Part shown: positions 23,395 through 34,100 of the stretch, in pieces
Layout of the letters: the number at the start of each line of letters is the position of its first letter
How positions within the stretch are numbered: position 1 is the stretch's first letter
Origin: Pseudomonadota bacterium
GTDB lineage: Bacteria > Pseudomonadota > Alphaproteobacteria > Rickettsiales > Midichloriaceae
Direction: 5' to 3'
DNA length: 37,954 nucleotides
NCBI GenBank assembly: GCA_018242185.1
Contig: JAFECK010000009.1
Coordinates: 1 to 37,954 of the forward strand
The notes under the pieces: model-generated
What the model saw: the letters and a program-made list of their open reading frames with translations, nothing else
Databases searched by the model: none
Told to the model about the DNA's origin: nothing
Program-made: the position numbers and the translations under genes

Positions 23395-26300
23395 CTAGGA
23401 TTTTTGATAGCCTTGCTGGTTACTATTCGCTTTATCTTTTAAGGCTTGTATAGCTTTAGAGTCCAAGGAAATGGTACATTCCATGTTATCAAATTCAGGG
23501 TTGTTCCTAGCTAGCCCAAGGGTCGTTTGACAATAGTCTCGTACCAACTCTTTATCTATGCCATTTACCCTAATTGCAATGGTAGCATCGGTAGTTGTAG
23601 ACTTAATCCTCTTCCAAGCAGTAGAAGACAGAATAAGCACTTCAATCTGCTGCCATTGCAGCTGAGAGTTGAGCACCTCTGCTGCTTTTTCAACACACTT
23701 CTGCTTATATTCCATAACCTTATTATTGTCTTCGCCCTCTGTGTCTAATGCTAAGAATGCTTCATAGAGTTGTATGGCTGCCTTGTAATTATTACTAGCT
23801 TGTGCCCATATTTTTTTACTGCCTTGACAGTCAGCCAGCCCTTCATATGCAATTCCAAATGTTCTATAATACTCTCTTTTTTCCTTATCTTCCATAGTTC
23901 GCCTATATTGGTCGCCCAATAATTGCTCAAAACAAGTCAATGCCTTCTTATAATACAAAATAGCCGATTCAAGGTTTCTCTGTGAATTAAGTGCAGTAGC
24001 ATGATTGTTAAATACTATACCAAGATTTATCGATGTATGTACGGTATTTGCGCCGTATTGCTTTTGCATTTCCAGGGCCTTTAATAATAACTCACGTTGC
24101 ATCTCCCAATCAGTCACATGATATGTAGCAGCATTGCTAAGGGTAGCAGCCAGATTCGTAGCAACTTTGCGCATTTTGTTAGAATGGCTAGGGATTTGAG
24201 AAGCCTGCTCAAAATCTTTCTGCGCAGAAGTAAGTAGCCCTAAAGCCTCGTTTTTATTGCTCCAAACCCTATTCGGGTCATTTATTAGCAAGCATTTTAA
24301 GTCGCATAGTTTTCTATATACATTACCCGCCTCTAAACTCTGCTTTAGTTTGGTTGGTAAACTGAGCAGAAGGGTCTTAGCTTCTACTTCTATACCATGG
24401 ACTGCCTGCAGGTTTGGTCTTGCTTGAACTAAAGCTAACTTTAGCTCAACAATATTCACCAGTAGAAGCATATATCTGTCGCTCGAGCTGCGTTTCAGGA
24501 CCCTGCTTTCCTTCTGTACTAACTGTTCTAGTTCTTGGATAACGCCACCTGCTTCTGACAGTTGCTGCGACTTTATAAGCCACCCACACTTGGTCATTAA
24601 CCCGGAAAACTTAGTTTGCGGATTTTGGCTGTTAATAGCAGTTTCAATGTAAGCTTGGTCATAATGCCCCAATTGAGCATGGCACTGGGACACATTGGAC
24701 TGAAATGTTTCTTTTAATTTTGGGTCTTGAACCAAGTGCTCTGTGATTGAATTATATAGCTCAGCAGCTTCGGCATATAAACCAACTTGAAACAAAGAAG
24801 CACCGCTATAGTGTATCACAATAGCCACTTCATCTTTAAATTTTGGGGGTGCACCTTGTAATACGGCACTGTCTATGCTGCTTATTATCTGTTTAGATAG
24901 CTCTTTTGCTTTGTCATACTGTCCTGCCAACACATAGGTATTAGCTAAGTTACTTTTTACTTCAAATTCATATGTGTCTATCCCAAAAGCTACTTCGTCA
25001 AATTCGATAAACATAGTAGGGTTAGATAAAACAAAGTCCACTCTTTCCATCTTTTCTCGCTCTACCGCTTTAGGGTTGCTTTTTAAGTGGTTTAACGCTT
25101 TCTCGAAGCATTCTACTGCTTGCTCATATAACCCCAATCTGGTGTGAGCTACTCCAATGTTATTAAGCAACATGGTGGTATTGGGTAGTTTTCCTGCTTT
25201 CCATTCATACACGGCGCTAATCGCAGCAAAATCTTGGAAAGCTGGCAGCACATCATCTTCAATTAGCAAAGTAATTTTTTCTTGCTCTAATGACAAACCT
25301 TCATGGGCTAAACCTTTATCTCTTGCCACTTTGGAGTTTCTACTGGCAACTTGTGAGATATTAGAGATAAATGCGTTACTAAACTGTCCTCGTTCTGCAA
25401 TTTCGCTCACGCACTGGCCGATGACGGTTATTACGTGTTCCTTAATGCTTTGCTTAATAGAAGGCTCAAGATTAGCATTTGCCTCTACTTTTATTAAGAA
25501 ATCTATCTCATTATGTATTTGAGCCAAGAAAGAATGGAGTACTACAAACTCATCTTTATGCTTAGCAGCTGCTGGATATTTCTTTTCTAACTCACCGACA
25601 GATAATATTGAGAACTCAAGCCCCTTATATTGTTCTAAACTAGGATAAGTTTTAGTTTTGCTCTCACTGATTTCGGTGAGCCATTTACTGTACTTATCTT
25701 GTAGAGAAGGTATTGAGGGTAAAGAGAAAGCGTTCTTATTGTTTAGCATCGTAATTAAAGCGTGCGTTTTCTGCCCTGTAATCACAGCAATTTCCTTGCA
25801 CATGTTAGCCTTTTGCCCCTTATTATCTACATCTAATGCAGGGTATGAAAGGCGAGTGAGGACCTGCTTTAATAGAGATTTATATTCTTCACTTAACTTT
25901 TCTTCTATAATATATTGCTTGAGCTGCCTAATAGCTTCTTTCGTAGAGGAACGCTGCGCCTCATCGGTGATGTCTTTTAGGCATTTTTCAGCTTCAAGAA
26001 TCTTACCAGAGTCGCTTTGCGCACGGCTTTGTTCTGTAAGTTCTTTTATGTTATTTGGCATGCTTGATGATGATGCTAAACCCATGAGATTAATATAAGC
26101 AGTGGAAGCGCAGACCTTTTTCACCAGTATTGCCTCACGTATCATACTCAGTACCTCTCTTTCCCATCTCACCTCTATAGGTTCGAATAAGACAGCATTT
26201 AATTTCCTAATATATTCACCGCATTTTCCTACTAATTCTGCACCATTGGCTATAGCGTCAATGGTTTTATGAGATAGCAATTCAGAGAAAGCGGTACCAA

Positions 26301-27174
26301 AGTCCTTTAGAAGATATGCAGCTCTATCAGCCGCTTGCTCATGAGAAAAATCTCTAAGTAGCATCTCATGTTCGTGAAGGAAGTTATCACGAATGTCATT
26401 AATATCGCTAAACAGAGAAACCAGGGCTTTTACCTCCTGAGTACTATTACCTTGGGCGTTATAATCAATTTTAAACTCATTGCATAACTCTCCTATAACC
26501 ACCAGATTGCGAGCTACTACATACTTGTATTCTCGCAATTTAATACCAAAGTGTGGCAATGCTCTAGCATCTTGTATGGCCTTAATGGCAGCGTTCATTG
26601 TGAATAGCGCTATGGCCTGATAATGCTCTTGTATGAAGCTAGTAATAAAAGGCATCTCGGCTTCCACTAGGTTTAACTCCTCGGCGCTCTGGGAAGTAGA
26701 AAGTAATTCTTTTTTTATCTGCTCATCAACCACACACCGCTCGGCTTCTGCATTTTGTTCTTCTTTGAGTACCTCTTGTCGAAGTATATATGTTAGTTTC
26801 GCTTTTAATGTAGGAAGGTCGCTGTAAAGCTGCGTGAGGTTAGTATTTGGGTTTTTCTCAATAATGGTATGTAATCTATACAAATGTTCCCAGAATATGC
26901 GGCCTTTTGGGTTCGGGTTTTGGCGATTACTAATATTGCGTTGTATATAGCCATAGCGGTTTCTTATGCTATCTTCATTTTTATCGTCAAAAGAAATCCC
27001 TTCTTTACCACCGGCTAACTTGGAGACTTGTATAATCAGCTCGCCTCTCTTGTCCGGATTAGTCTCGCGTGCTTTTGTTAACTGAAGCATCGTAAAGAGT
27101 GTGTTTATATCTCTTTCCCTCTTTTCCGTCCTTAGAGTAGCATGCTCGTCTTGTTGTGTACTTGTCAGTTTCAT
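23395..27174 (-). CDS. Large TPR protein with two HEPN-like domains
   Basis: I start the protein at ATG 27174 because GAGGAGGC, an excellent Shine-Dalgarno, precedes it by five bases. The frame opens earlier with a GTG at 27219. The product is 1259 aa, soluble and mostly helical. Numbered from ATG 27174, two segments look like duplicated HEPN (DUF86-like) domains. One is about residues 185-305, with VVARNLVVIGELCNE and the Rx4-6H site R262-H267 (IRDNFLHEHE). The other is about 550-665, with HVITVIGQCVSEI and R618-H624 (ARDKGLAHEG). HEPN domains are often RNases or toxins. The C-terminal half (about 670-1200) is tetratricopeptide repeats (MLLNNIGVAHTRLGLYEQAV and others), including the kinesin-light-chain-like style common in symbiont effectors. 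It lies back-to-back with the giant SecA-like gene. The role is unknown, and host targeting or RNA cleavage is inference. Confidence 0.85.
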   Translation of the reverse strand: MKLTSTQQDEHATLRTEKRERDINTLFTMLQLTKARETNPDKRGELIIQVSKLAGGKEGISFDDKNEDSIRNRYGYIQRNISNRQNPNPKGRIFWEHLYRLHTIIEKNPNTNLTQLYSDLPTLKAKLTYILRQEVLKEEQNAEAERCVVDEQIKKELLSTSQSAEELNLVEAEMPFITSFIQEHYQAIALFTMNAAIKAIQDARALPHFGIKLREYKYVVARNLVVIGELCNEFKIDYNAQGNSTQEVKALVSLFSDINDIRDNFLHEHEMLLRDFSHEQAADRAAYLLKDFGTAFSELLSHKTIDAIANGAELVGKCGEYIRKLNAVLFEPIEVRWEREVLSMIREAILVKKVCASTAYINLMGLASSSSMPNNIKELTEQSRAQSDSGKILEAEKCLKDITDEAQRSSTKEAIRQLKQYIIEEKLSEEYKSLLKQVLTRLSYPALDVDNKGQKANMCKEIAVITGQKTHALITMLNNKNAFSLPSIPSLQDKYSKWLTEISESKTKTYPSLEQYKGLEFSILSVGELEKKYPAAAKHKDEFVVLHSFLAQIHNEIDFLIKVEANANLEPSIKQSIKEHVITVIGQCVSEIAERGQFSNAFISNISQVASRNSKVARDKGLAHEGLSLEQEKITLLIEDDVLPAFQDFAAISAVYEWKAGKLPNTTMLLNNIGVAHTRLGLYEQAVECFEKALNHLKSNPKAVEREKMERVDFVLSNPTMFIEFDEVAFGIDTYEFEVKSNLANTYVLAGQYDKAKELSKQIISSIDSAVLQGAPPKFKDEVAIVIHYSGASLFQVGLYAEAAELYNSITEHLVQDPKLKETFQSNVSQCHAQLGHYDQAYIETAINSQNPQTKFSGLMTKCGWLIKSQQLSEAGGVIQELEQLVQKESRVLKRSSSDRYMLLLVNIVELKLALVQARPNLQAVHGIEVEAKTLLLSLPTKLKQSLEAGNVYRKLCDLKCLLINDPNRVWSNKNEALGLLTSAQKDFEQASQIPSHSNKMRKVATNLAATLSNAATYHVTDWEMQRELLLKALEMQKQYGANTVHTSINLGIVFNNHATALNSQRNLESAILYYKKALTCFEQLLGDQYRRTMEDKEKREYYRTFGIAYEGLADCQGSKKIWAQASNNYKAAIQLYEAFLALDTEGEDNNKVMEYKQKCVEKAAEVLNSQLQWQQIEVLILSSTAWKRIKSTTTDATIAIRVNGIDKELVRDYCQTTLGLARNNPEFDNMECTISLDSKAIQALKDKANSNQQGYQKS

Positions 27175-27462
27175 TTTAGCCTCCTCGCCGCTAACGCGCG
27201 GCATATTGGGTGAATACACTTATTCCCTCACTCGTTAAGCTACTCCAAAATATTTTGGTTGCAACAACTTTCGGTTGAATTTTATATAATTTTTCTAGTT
27301 AATATATTAAATGCCGAGCAAATGGTTTTGCTCAAAAGTTTCTTCGAAATTAATGCACCGTAGGCTTACCACCCACCAAAAATTTTCTGGGGTACTTTAC
27401 GGGGTATCTGGCGCCAAGCCACATTGGCCAGCTCAACAATACAGCACCTCACAGCCCGCAAT
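27175..27462. other. Upstream region of the HEPN/TPR gene
   Basis: No gene is seen. A perfect 14-base palindrome, CCAAAATATTTTGG, is at 27245-27258, about 70 bases before the HEPN/TPR start, where an operator would be expected. AT-rich -10-like sequence lies near 27280. The rest is unremarkable. Confidence 0.5.
27245..27258. promoter_or_regulatory. Palindrome CCAAAATATTTTGG, candidate operator
   Basis: A perfect 14-base palindrome in the promoter region of the minus-strand HEPN/TPR gene. Perfect palindromes of this length are often repressor sites. No second copy was seen in the window. Confidence 0.35.
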
Positions 27463-27893
27463 ATGAACGACACTCCGGAGTCCGATAAAATCCCATCCAA
27501 TCCGATAAACCCTTAGAAATAGCCTGTTTCCCCATCTCCGCAGAGCATAAGGAGCTGTTAAAAAACCAAATCTTCGCCCTCTTGCCTGAAAGAGCGAAAA
27601 GCGCAGCTAGAGTCAAAATTCATACTCAGCACGGATCATCCACGGAAAATTCCCACACTAGTACACCGTCGGCTGTGATTGGGGTTATCGCAGCTGTTGC
27701 CACCGGGGTTATAGCTACTATAGTAATATTACCACTCGAACTTACTGGTACCACGGCAATATTCTCTACCCCTTGGATGTTTAAAGATATAGGGCTGCAA
27801 GATGCGCTCATAGCTGTTAGCGCGTTAGTTGTATTAGCTGCTATTGCCGGCATTACCACCACCGCTGCAACTAAGAGAGACCCTTCTGTATAG
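27463..27893 (+). pseudogene. Small two-helix membrane protein, remnant or frameshifted
   Basis: The main open frame runs from 27489 to TAA before 27893, without an ATG (first TTG at 27582). Its end encodes two membrane segments (SAVIGVIAAVATGVIATIVI and ALIAVSALVVLAAIAGITTT), preceded by a protein-like stretch (FPISAEHKELLKNQIFALLP). A short ATG frame, MNDTPESDKIPSNP, begins at 27463 in another frame. TCCGATAAA occurs twice (27481 and 27501) near the place where the frames would join. A one-base slip there would give one protein of about 140 aa. The C-terminal membrane hairpin is similar in layout to that of the ubiquitin-like protein. It may be the tail of a larger lost effector. Confidence 0.45.
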
Positions 27894-28106
27894 CGGATAA
27901 TGCTATACAATCAAGGCTTGAAGTATGTTACCATGTGGCTAAAGCTAAATTTTGAAAGTAACATGGCGCCACGCGACTCCTGTTGATATTTCCCCGCTAC
28001 TGTAGTACAACGGCCCAACAGAAGTGTTAACTAATATTCAATCTTTAGTGATACAATTAGCAAATCATGATATTGCGTTAGAATATAGCAAAAATAGAGA
28101 AATGAA

Positions 28107-31100
28107 ATGAGAGTAATATGGCACAATAAATACGACTTTTCTCTGATTCAGAAAGAAGGGCGTGTTTTAGAAGATAGTTTATTTTCAGGAATAAGTTCGA
28201 GTTATATAGTCCAGGAAAATAGCGATACTGAAGTTAGAGAAGCTTTGCGAGCTGAAGAATGTAGACTTCGGACTCTTGAGATCGATTTATCCCTTAAAAA
28301 TCAAGATATCAAGGTGCGTGAGCCACGCCCCGCAATTGAAGCATATTATAAACTCGCTTTCCTGCTACGATCCCTTAAGTATTTATTCAATAGCTATACA
28401 AATGTTGCTATGAGTAACCTGGCTTTTTTAGAACCAATTATCTGGCCTCAATCCATGGTATTGCGCAATGTAAAAGCAGAGATGTTACTGACAGATCAGG
28501 ATAAAACTAACTTCTTGGGCAAAATAGAAAACGATAAGAAATCTCATAGCACACATGATTTTGATAGAAGAAAAGCAGATCACATTCGCACATTTGCAGA
28601 GAGCATCGCTGAAATGGCAACAAGTGGTACACAGTCTTTAGAGCTGCACTGCCTCACTAAAGCAGATTACGACGCAATCAATAAGCATTTAAAGGGCATG
28701 CAACTACCAAGCACTATGTATATCATAGCATGTTTGGATAATGAGCAAGGTGTAGTACAAGAGCAGACTATGTGGCCCACTGCGAAAGATAGTGTTCCGG
28801 TAAAAAAATGGCAACCTAGATTCGCCAATATAGAGTCCCCTAAAAGCAGCCGTGCTCCTATAGTGGACACGGGCAAGTACATGGAAGATGCTATACATAG
28901 GACTGGTAAAACCAAAGCTGAATTAGAAGTGGCCGTCAATATAGAAGCATCAGTGCAGCAGGCACAAGAGGTGCAGGCACAGCAAGAGATCATTGTAGAG
29001 CAGCAAGTTGAAAAGCAAGTGGGTGTGCAATATAACACCACCGCTCGCTTGCATGAGCCTCAGAACAAAGCAATAGATCAATATAGTCGTATTAGCGTAG
29101 TGAAATTTACTCCTAGGTTTGATGAGATCCTCGGTATCCCTACGGCAATAACTGAGCAAGCAAGGGATCAGCAAGCGCTTACAGTCGGCACTGACAACAC
29201 CTGGGACCCCAGCATACTCACTATGGAAAGTAAAGAGAAAGCGCAAAAACTCTATAATCAATCTCAGCGTGTTCCTAAAGATCAAGAGAAGCATGTAGAA
29301 AAAATCAATTTCATCACGTATCCACTTATAGCCTCTATCTTTGAGGAATATTGCCGTTCTTTGCCGGCAACAGATCAGACTTTTACCACCTTGCAACAGA
29401 GAATCTATGAGCTAAATAAAAAGGGAGAAAGGCTTGACCTCATGGCTGAGATCAAGGCAATATCGGCCTCTAGTGATAAAATTCAAGCAGCAGCTGGTAA
29501 AAAAGCATATAGCTATATCGCGCACCAATATGTGCGCTTCATGTCAGGGCTAACTGGCGCTGCACCAGTGCAGTTTGAGGTGTTGGGCAATGACGATGAG
29601 ATTGCTGGAATCAGCTGGCAAACGTTAATCCATAAACATACTTTGGAGAAAGGACTAAACTCTTGGAGCATTACTGAAGAAGCATTGCGGCTGGTTTGCA
29701 ATCATTACGAACTTTTCAAAGGTGGTCTAGATTATAACAACCTCCCCCTCGGTTTCCGCTTACATACGTATACAGTGCAGGGGAAAGATTATAAAGGCAA
29801 GCCCAGCGAACTTAATAGGATGCAGACTGTTCAGAATCACAACAACTTTGAAGCATTGCAGTCTGGCTGGAATATGCAGGCTAGATACATAGGAGGCCCT
29901 CCAGAACACGGCAATCCGGCTGTTTCTATATGCTCTTTGACGTGGAGCATTCAGCAATACGCTCAGGATAAAAAGGCTCATGGCCATGATAAATGGCGGA
30001 TTGATCCCATGATAGCTATGCGCTCCGATGATCCATTTATGCAGCAATATTTGATAAAGCATTATCAGACATTGAATGCTCATAAACCTAAGTACAGCAG
30101 AATGGGCAATACTTATGATCCCTATCTAGACCCAGATGTGCGCAGAGATCATGGCAGACCAGCCGTGATTCTGGAAGCTATGAAAATTCAAGGCGGCAAC
30201 CTGCTAGAACAATACATCAACTATCACAGAGGGTTGCAGGATACCCTGCCTTCCCGGCCTCTTGTTGAAGTGTTATGCGACAAACTGCCTACGAATAATT
30301 TACCCAAAGACCCCAAGCAAATACGCGAAGTTATCGAAGGCATGTGCAGCAACCCAAAGACTCAGCGCAATATTCTTTCCATGGTAACGATACATGGTAT
30401 GGAGTCTATAGCAGGACTAGTTTCATACCTACTAGCAATAAAACAGTATAATACAGATGTTTACCGAGCGCTCATTAATTGCATCAGCAGCAACAATTCC
30501 CGGCCAGATTGGAGCTACCTAGCCACTCCAGAGGTGTTAGATACCTTCGCGCAACTCGCAGATAATCTAAAAACTATCGCAGAAGCATACCAAAAAGCTC
30601 AAGCGGAATCTGGAGGTGACCAACGTAAGGAAGTTGATATTAATGCCCAGAAACTTCTGCTGAAAATGCAATTTTTAGAGGCGGTATTAAACAGCTCTAG
30701 TGGTCCAGCCGCGGGTGTTTCCGCTAAGTCTAGCCATACCGGCACTACTGATATACAAACTGCTATGGCAGTATTTGAGCATTTCTGGAGCCGTTTTGAA
30801 GCAATGGTGCCTAATAAAGATGTTATGCTTATCTTCCGCTTACAGGAAGAGCTGCTCAACCGCGTTGTTAGCACCCTTGAGGTAGATGGTAAAAAGAGGC
30901 GCTACATAATTTTGGATGGAGTGAGCGGAAATGCGCAAGTGGACCTATATAGATTATATCGCATCTTAGATCACGCCGCTGTAAATGGCGTAGATATGCT
31001 GCAACAGCAGATCATTGCTCTTAATGCTGAGCCTGAGTACCAAAAAACTCTGAAGGAAACGAGCCATAATCCTAATACCATAGCGCAGCATTTAGCCTAT

Positions 31101-34100
31101 TTGAACGTTCCGACTAACAATATGCCTGTGAATTGGCACCCTATGCGCTGTTCGCTAAATCAACATGGGGCGGTTTATGCTATGGATCTAGCGCGTACGG
31201 AAATTAGCCCTGCTGATCGTCTGTTCGCAGCTGCTCTATGGGATCCTATTATCATCACTCCAGAAATGAATCTAACTCCCGGTGCAGGAATGAACTGGTA
31301 TACAGGAGGGTATGGATACCTCAAGCCACCTGATGTTGGGCATTTGAACTACTATTACAATGGTACAGCAGGACAAAAAGGTTTATACGAAGGACCAGCC
31401 TGGCGTGCTTTATACGGCGGCACGCTTAATAGTAATGATGCGAAACTTATCTCTGCAGAGGAAATAATCTGGCACCGTACTTGGTACTATAAAATTATCG
31501 CTTCATTCAAACCAGAATATCTTGATAGCGTTCTAGAATTCTTCTTGGAGTATTCTATAGCCCGTAATTTTGCCATCATCCACCATGGCAAAGATACTCT
31601 AGACCTAGCTGAAAGCAAAGAAGAATGCGAAAGCTTCCTCAATGCACTTGTGAGATTGAGCTATACAAAAGAGTTTACTGGTCAAAACATGAAGCTACTC
31701 TTACAGGGCGTCAAGGAGAATATACGCGATAATACGCAAATGACTCGTTATAAGCAACGAATACAACGAGCTAAGTACCTAGTTGAGAACGGTAGTAATG
31801 AACATGATTTATTTTATATTATATCTCCTAGCTTACCGCAAGATGTGGTCACCCGGTGTACTAAAATCTGGAAAGCTAGCAAAAGAGCTAATGATAAGAC
31901 TAGGGCAGTTTTTGCAGGCTTTGCGCAATACCAGCAAGCAAATGAGATTAGTATACAGTATCCAAATAGTATAAGCTGGGTCGGCCAAGGCGTAGAAAGC
32001 AACGGCAGTGATATTTTTGCCAATACCTTGGGTGATCAACATAAAAACCAAGAACTGCTTGCGTTATGTGTGCTGTGTGACGACAGCTTGCCAAAAGATC
32101 CGCGGGAATGGAAGCGCGATTTATCTACTTTTGATAGTGGTAAAAGCAACAAAGAGGCTTTGGAGCAACACACAGCCTTGGCAACCATGGAAGCGGTGAA
32201 TTTGTGGCTGGACGAGATAGATTGGGCCTTGGTGCCAAACTTTCAGCAGAAGCCGTATGCTGAGCTATGCGCGGCCTTGAAGGGCAAGACTACATACGAA
32301 AAATGTAGTGAAGCGATGGTAGACCTATTCCCAGGCCTGATGAAAAGGAGCGATTTGATCTCCGCCAAAACCTCTTGGGGTAAGCTGTTAGCTTCTGATC
32401 CAGCAATAAGAATCACCGGCGAAAATTATAAAACATGGACAGTCTCTCAACACTATGCCAGCTGCCAAGAGAAAGAAAAATATGTAAGTGAGCATTTTGA
32501 TAAAGAAACAGAAATACGAGATATCCTGACCTCCGCCGCCATTACTATTGATAAAATGACGACACTGGAGACGGAAAAGCAGCGCATAGCTCTGGTGATA
32601 TTGCGACATTACCTACTCTGTTTCTTACCACATCAAGCAATACGAGGAGAAGATGGCCAGTTGAAGAAACTTGGGGATGACGCTAAAAATTATGTTGAAA
32701 ACATGCTTGGTGAGTTAGTGCGGGGCGATCCATATGGTTTTGCGCGAAATAATACTGTTGAGGTCATAAACGCGAAAATAAGGGCTAAGCTTACAACATT
32801 GGTGCGGCTGCAATCTCTGGGATTACAGAAGAACATGCAGAATGTAGATCAAATTAAAAACGCCTATGATAGCGATTCACAGAATGCAGAAGGCATTGAG
32901 TTCTTATGGCAGATTATTCGTGCGATGACCATCAAGCAATCCTTTAAGAAGGAAGATCGCGAACTGAGCGCGAAAAATCTACTAAATAAACTTACCGATA
33001 CTGCTCATATTTGGACAACGCCTTCGATGTTTATTGGGAGGAGCGGCAAGGATCAAAAGCAGCGATATAATCATAAGCTATATAAAAATGATTTCAGACT
33101 GTTTTTGAGTGAGGTGATGAAGTTTGCCACCTTTGCACAGGAGATCAAGGGTTATAACTTCAGCGAGCTGATACAAGCATCTTTTAATCTATACCAAATA
33201 CAGGATTTACATCGCTATGATACGTATGAAGCAAGCTCCTCAAACTCCAGTTCGTCTAGCTTTAGTTCTTCTACTGTCCTTGAAAAGCAGAGCGCAACAT
33301 CTATACAGCTAAAGCTTTTCAGAGTGTTGGAGAGGGTGTGCAGGCAACAAGATAAGATGCTGTTAATAAAATATGTTGCAGCATTTACAATACCTAAAGA
33401 CGCTCAAAACATCCAAGAAAGCAGTGCAGGGCTAAAATGTTTTATGGAGTTGCTTGAAATAGCTCCTGATTTGATAATGAACCTAGTCTTTGCAGTAGAC
33501 CGCCGCTTAGGCAAGAACCAAAAGCAACCCGCGCCTAAATTTATGGTAGAACTAACCAATAAGATGCTGTGGATGGGACCTGAGCAGCGGTTGAAATCTT
33601 TAAGGATCCTAGATCAGATTCTACGTAATAAATTTGATAACCCTGATAAAGCAGCGGCCAATACGCTAAAGAAAGAGAAATTAGCGACCAATGACTTGCC
33701 TATTTTAAACGCATTTCTAGAAAAGATGGCGCGATTGCAAGGAGAGCAGCTAGCCATGCTAGAAAAGTTGGTAACTCCGCCGATTTGCCACTCGATTAAG
33801 TTAAAAGAAGATTTGTTATTGAAAGATGTAAAAGAGCTAACCATAGAATATCTTCGTGATAAATCTTCTGCTTTCTTCCAAACTGCTGGAAATAACCTTG
33901 TATTTGGTTGGTCTAATAACAAGGATATAGAACTACGCATACAAGAAGATATAGCTATCTTGAAGCAACAGGTGGGCAAAATACTCATTAGAAAGGCAGT
34001 AGATAGTGATCCAAAGCCATTAAATCCAGAAGTAATAGAAAGATTAGTAGATTCTTATAAAGAATCAGAGGTTGCTTCTTTACAGCAGAAACTAGCAGCA

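Noticed and set aside
27481-27514. Possible right attachment site (AATCCCATCC resembling the tRNA-Ser end)
   Set aside because: Only seven consecutive bases agree with the tRNA 3' end, too little for attR.
32388-32609. Minus-strand frames inside the giant gene
   Set aside because: All lie within an intact 3191-codon frame and show no independent signals.
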